From Deltaproteobacteria bacterium (GTDB lineage: Bacteria > Desulfobacterota > Desulfobaccia > Desulfobaccales > 0-14-0-80-60-11): a stretch of DNA of 15,045 nucleotides. The position numbers and the translations under genes were made by a program. This document shows, one piece after another, positions 13,991 to 15,045 of this stretch (its first letter is position 1; every line of letters starts with the position of its first letter). Where the stretch lies: contig JAMCQY010000364.1 of NCBI GenBank assembly GCA_023381945.1, positions 1-15,045 of the forward strand, read 5' to 3'. Under the pieces are notes generated by a model. The model was not told where the DNA came from. It saw nothing but the letters and a program-made list of their open reading frames with translations, and ran no database searches.

Positions 13991-14316
13991 GTTCTTCCCA
14001 GCTCACAGTGTTATACCTCTTGAAGACTTGCAAAGCCTTCTGGCCGCACGTAGTCATTATACGGAAGTAGTCATGGCCCTGCAACCGCCAGTTATTGATC
14101 GCTGGCGGCTCAGATCATGGAAGGTGAATCCCAATGCTGGTATGCCTATCGGCTGTCTCAAAGGACCGCGTGATTGACCCACAAAGTGCCAGGCGTAAGT
14201 AGACATCTGTATTTGTGGGAGCGGAAAATCCCTGCGCAGGTCTTTTAACATCCACACCATTCTTCCATCGCTCGTCTGAGTCTGATCGCGAAATCGGCAA
14301 ATTAATATAACTGCAT
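13991..14316. other. Non-coding stretch without identifiable gene
   Basis: I see no supported gene here. Minus-strand open frames (14057-14380, 14115-14435) lack domain patterns and ribosome sites and overlap the arsR promoter region. Base composition is lower in GC than the sulfatase cluster. No tRNA-like fold, CRISPR or long repeat was found by eye. Confidence 0.4.
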
Positions 14317-14325
14317 TTTGCCAAT

Positions 14326-14355
14326 TTGGCTGTTGAACTTGAGGCATAATATAAT
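14326..14355 (+). promoter_or_regulatory. Possible upstream sigma-70 promoter of arsR-type gene
   Basis: TTGGCT (14326-14331) is followed after 18 bp by a perfect TATAAT (14350-14355). The -35 element overlaps the dyad GCCAA-T-TTGGC at 14320-14330, a possible operator. Confidence 0.45.
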
Positions 14356-14416
14356 TGCCGGGAGTCCGATGTCCAGCCATCCCGAGGCAGCTTGCACCGT
14401 TGGAGGCATTTACGCC

Positions 14417-14445
14417 TTGACAAAGAAGCGGGCAAGCAGTACTAT
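14417..14445 (+). promoter_or_regulatory. Proximal sigma-70 promoter of arsR-type gene
   Basis: A perfect TTGACA (14417-14422) is followed after exactly 17 bp by TACTAT (14440-14445). Transcription would start about 14452, at the ATG 14453, implying a leaderless or very short-leader mRNA, unless translation begins further downstream. Confidence 0.5.
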
Positions 14446-14467
14446 TGTTGCAATGATTCGCAACAAT
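14444..14467. promoter_or_regulatory. Inverted repeat ATTGTTGC-N8-GCAACAAT, candidate autoregulatory operator
   Basis: Perfect 8-bp arms flank an 8-bp spacer and overlap the end of the -10 element, the expected transcription start and the ATG at 14453. ArsR-family repressors commonly bind such dyads over their own promoter, so this is the best operator candidate. Confidence 0.55.
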
Positions 14468-14851
14468 TCAAAAGCAGCCCCTACTTCGGAAGAATCCTCC
14501 CAAGACTCGGCCCGGCTCTGGGAACTGCAGGCCGAGATTTGCCAGCTCATGGCCAATCCTAAACGGCTGCAGATTCTCAACCTGCTGAAATGGGGGGAGC
14601 TCTCCGTGGGCGCCATGGTGCAATCCTTGGGGATACCCAAGGCCAATCTCTCCCAGCATTTGGCCCTGATGCGGCAAAAAGGCATCCTGGCCACCCGCCG
14701 TCAGGGCACCACCATCTTTTACCGCTTGGCCACTCCGGACATTACCACCGCCTGCGAGATCATGCGGGAAGTGCTGCTGGACACGCTGAGCACCCGGGGA
14801 CGCCTCTCCCGCAATCTCCAGGCCCTCGAGGACGAGGCGCCGGAGGAGTAG
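14453..14851 (+). CDS. ArsR/SmtB-family transcriptional repressor with two candidate sensing cysteines
   Basis: This 132-residue cytoplasmic DNA-binding protein has the ArsR winged-helix fold: ANPKRLQILNLLKWGELSV (helices 1-2), VQSLGIPKANLSQHLALMRQKGIL (helix-turn-helix, about 56-79) and the wing TRRQGTTIFYRLA. It has no ELCVCDL-type arsenic site. Two Cys, C30 in AEICQLM and C101 in TACEIMRE, lie before the first core helix and in the last helix, a layout that could form a thiol switch as in persulfide-sensing ArsR proteins; this is inference. The start is uncertain: the frame is open from 14318 and ATG 14369 has GGGAG upstream, but the -10 at 14350 leaves that site almost leaderless. ATG 14453 is preferred because the domain begins soon after. 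The gene is monocistronic here, since an insertion sequence begins 21 bp downstream. Confidence 0.85.
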   Translation: MIRNNSKAAPTSEESSQDSARLWELQAEICQLMANPKRLQILNLLKWGELSVGAMVQSLGIPKANLSQHLALMRQKGILATRRQGTTIFYRLATPDITTACEIMREVLLDTLSTRGRLSRNLQALEDEAPEE

Positions 14852-14872
14852 TACTACCCCTCTACTGCCCCT

Positions 14873-15045
14873 CAGGGCAATCGCATGTAAAAATTACGTT
14901 GTAAGAACTTTGAGCAGATAAGCATGGTCCCAGGCGGCCTTGAGGCGTTTGGTTTGAATGCCCCCCTTTAGGGAGTTTTCCCGTTTAAGCATGTTGGTCG
15001 CCAGGTGGCGCAAGATGGCCAAATTTTCCGGGCCATGGTCTTTGC
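14873..15045 (-). mobile_element. End of an ISAs1-family insertion sequence (partial)
   Basis: The CAGGGCAATCGCATG sequence starting at 14873 lies just outside the transposase stop and looks like an ISAs1-type terminal repeat. The element continues beyond the window. Target duplication cannot be checked because the other end is missing. Confidence 0.6.
14894..15045 (-). CDS. ISAs1-family transposase, C-terminal 49 residues (5' part outside window)
   Basis: Read on the minus strand, the sequence encodes KDHGPENLAILRHLATNMLK, then KRENSLKGGIQTKRLKAAWD and HAYLLKVLTT, ending at TAA (14894-14896); the two quoted pieces overlap at one Lys. The ENLAILRHLA...LLK...GGI..KR..AAWD..YLLKVL pattern is the characteristic tail of ISAs1-family (DDE) transposases. 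The N-terminus and catalytic triad lie beyond base 15045, so integrity is unknown. It converges on the arsR-type gene. Confidence 0.8.
   Translation of the reverse strand, partial: KDHGPENLAILRHLATNMLKRENSLKGGIQTKRLKAAWDHAYLLKVLTT

Noticed and set aside
14057..14435. Two overlapping minus-strand frames of about 106 aa
   Set aside because: No ribosome site, no recognisable pattern, and they overlap the arsR promoter and start region.
1..15045. CRISPR array, phage structural genes or toxin-antitoxin pair
   Set aside because: No regularly spaced short repeats, phage-like proteins or paired small overlapping genes were seen.

Overview
The window looks like an accessory or island-like segment of a GC-rich Gram-negative bacterium. 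A large periplasmic c-type multiheme cytochrome, secreted sulfatases, outer-membrane barrels and the protein style suggest a Desulfobacterota-like (former Deltaproteobacteria) host. That placement is inference; there is no rRNA or other phylogenetic marker here.

Layout. An insertion sequence with a DDE transposase on the minus strand occupies the left end (about 1-1292). From 1433 to 13020 all genes run on the + strand and nearly all products carry export signals. Cassette A is arylsulfatase (1433), periplasmic HAD-type phosphatase (3289), an outer-membrane barrel broken by a 1-nt frameshift (4411-5330), a small lipoprotein (5411) and an octaheme cytochrome with HEAT-like and TPR repeats (5955). 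An AT-rich 309-bp gap with several dyads follows. Cassette B is a second, larger arylsulfatase (8679), a small glycine-heptad periplasmic protein (11415) and another outer-membrane barrel (12079). Right of this lie a 5'-truncated tyrosine integrase pointing into the 3' end of tRNA-Arg(UCU), a 460-bp stretch without a credible gene, an ArsR-family repressor with its own promoter and operator candidates, and the end of an ISAs1-family insertion sequence that runs off the window.

How it may work. Both cassettes share one logic: sulfatase, then a GC-rich hairpin, then a secreted protein, then an outer-membrane barrel. The two sulfatase genes share their ribosome-binding leader and the start of their signal peptides. 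The two second genes share an almost identical signal peptide although their mature proteins are unrelated. This looks like an envelope module that takes in organic sulfate (and perhaps phosphate) esters, cleaves them in the periplasm, and is genetically tied to a multiheme electron-transfer protein. A link to sulfate-ester scavenging for sulfur supply or sulfate respiration is plausible but is inference. No sulfatase-maturing enzyme (FGE or anSME) is in the window. The integrase and tRNA, and the insertion sequences at both ends, suggest the module sits in a mobile or formerly mobile island.
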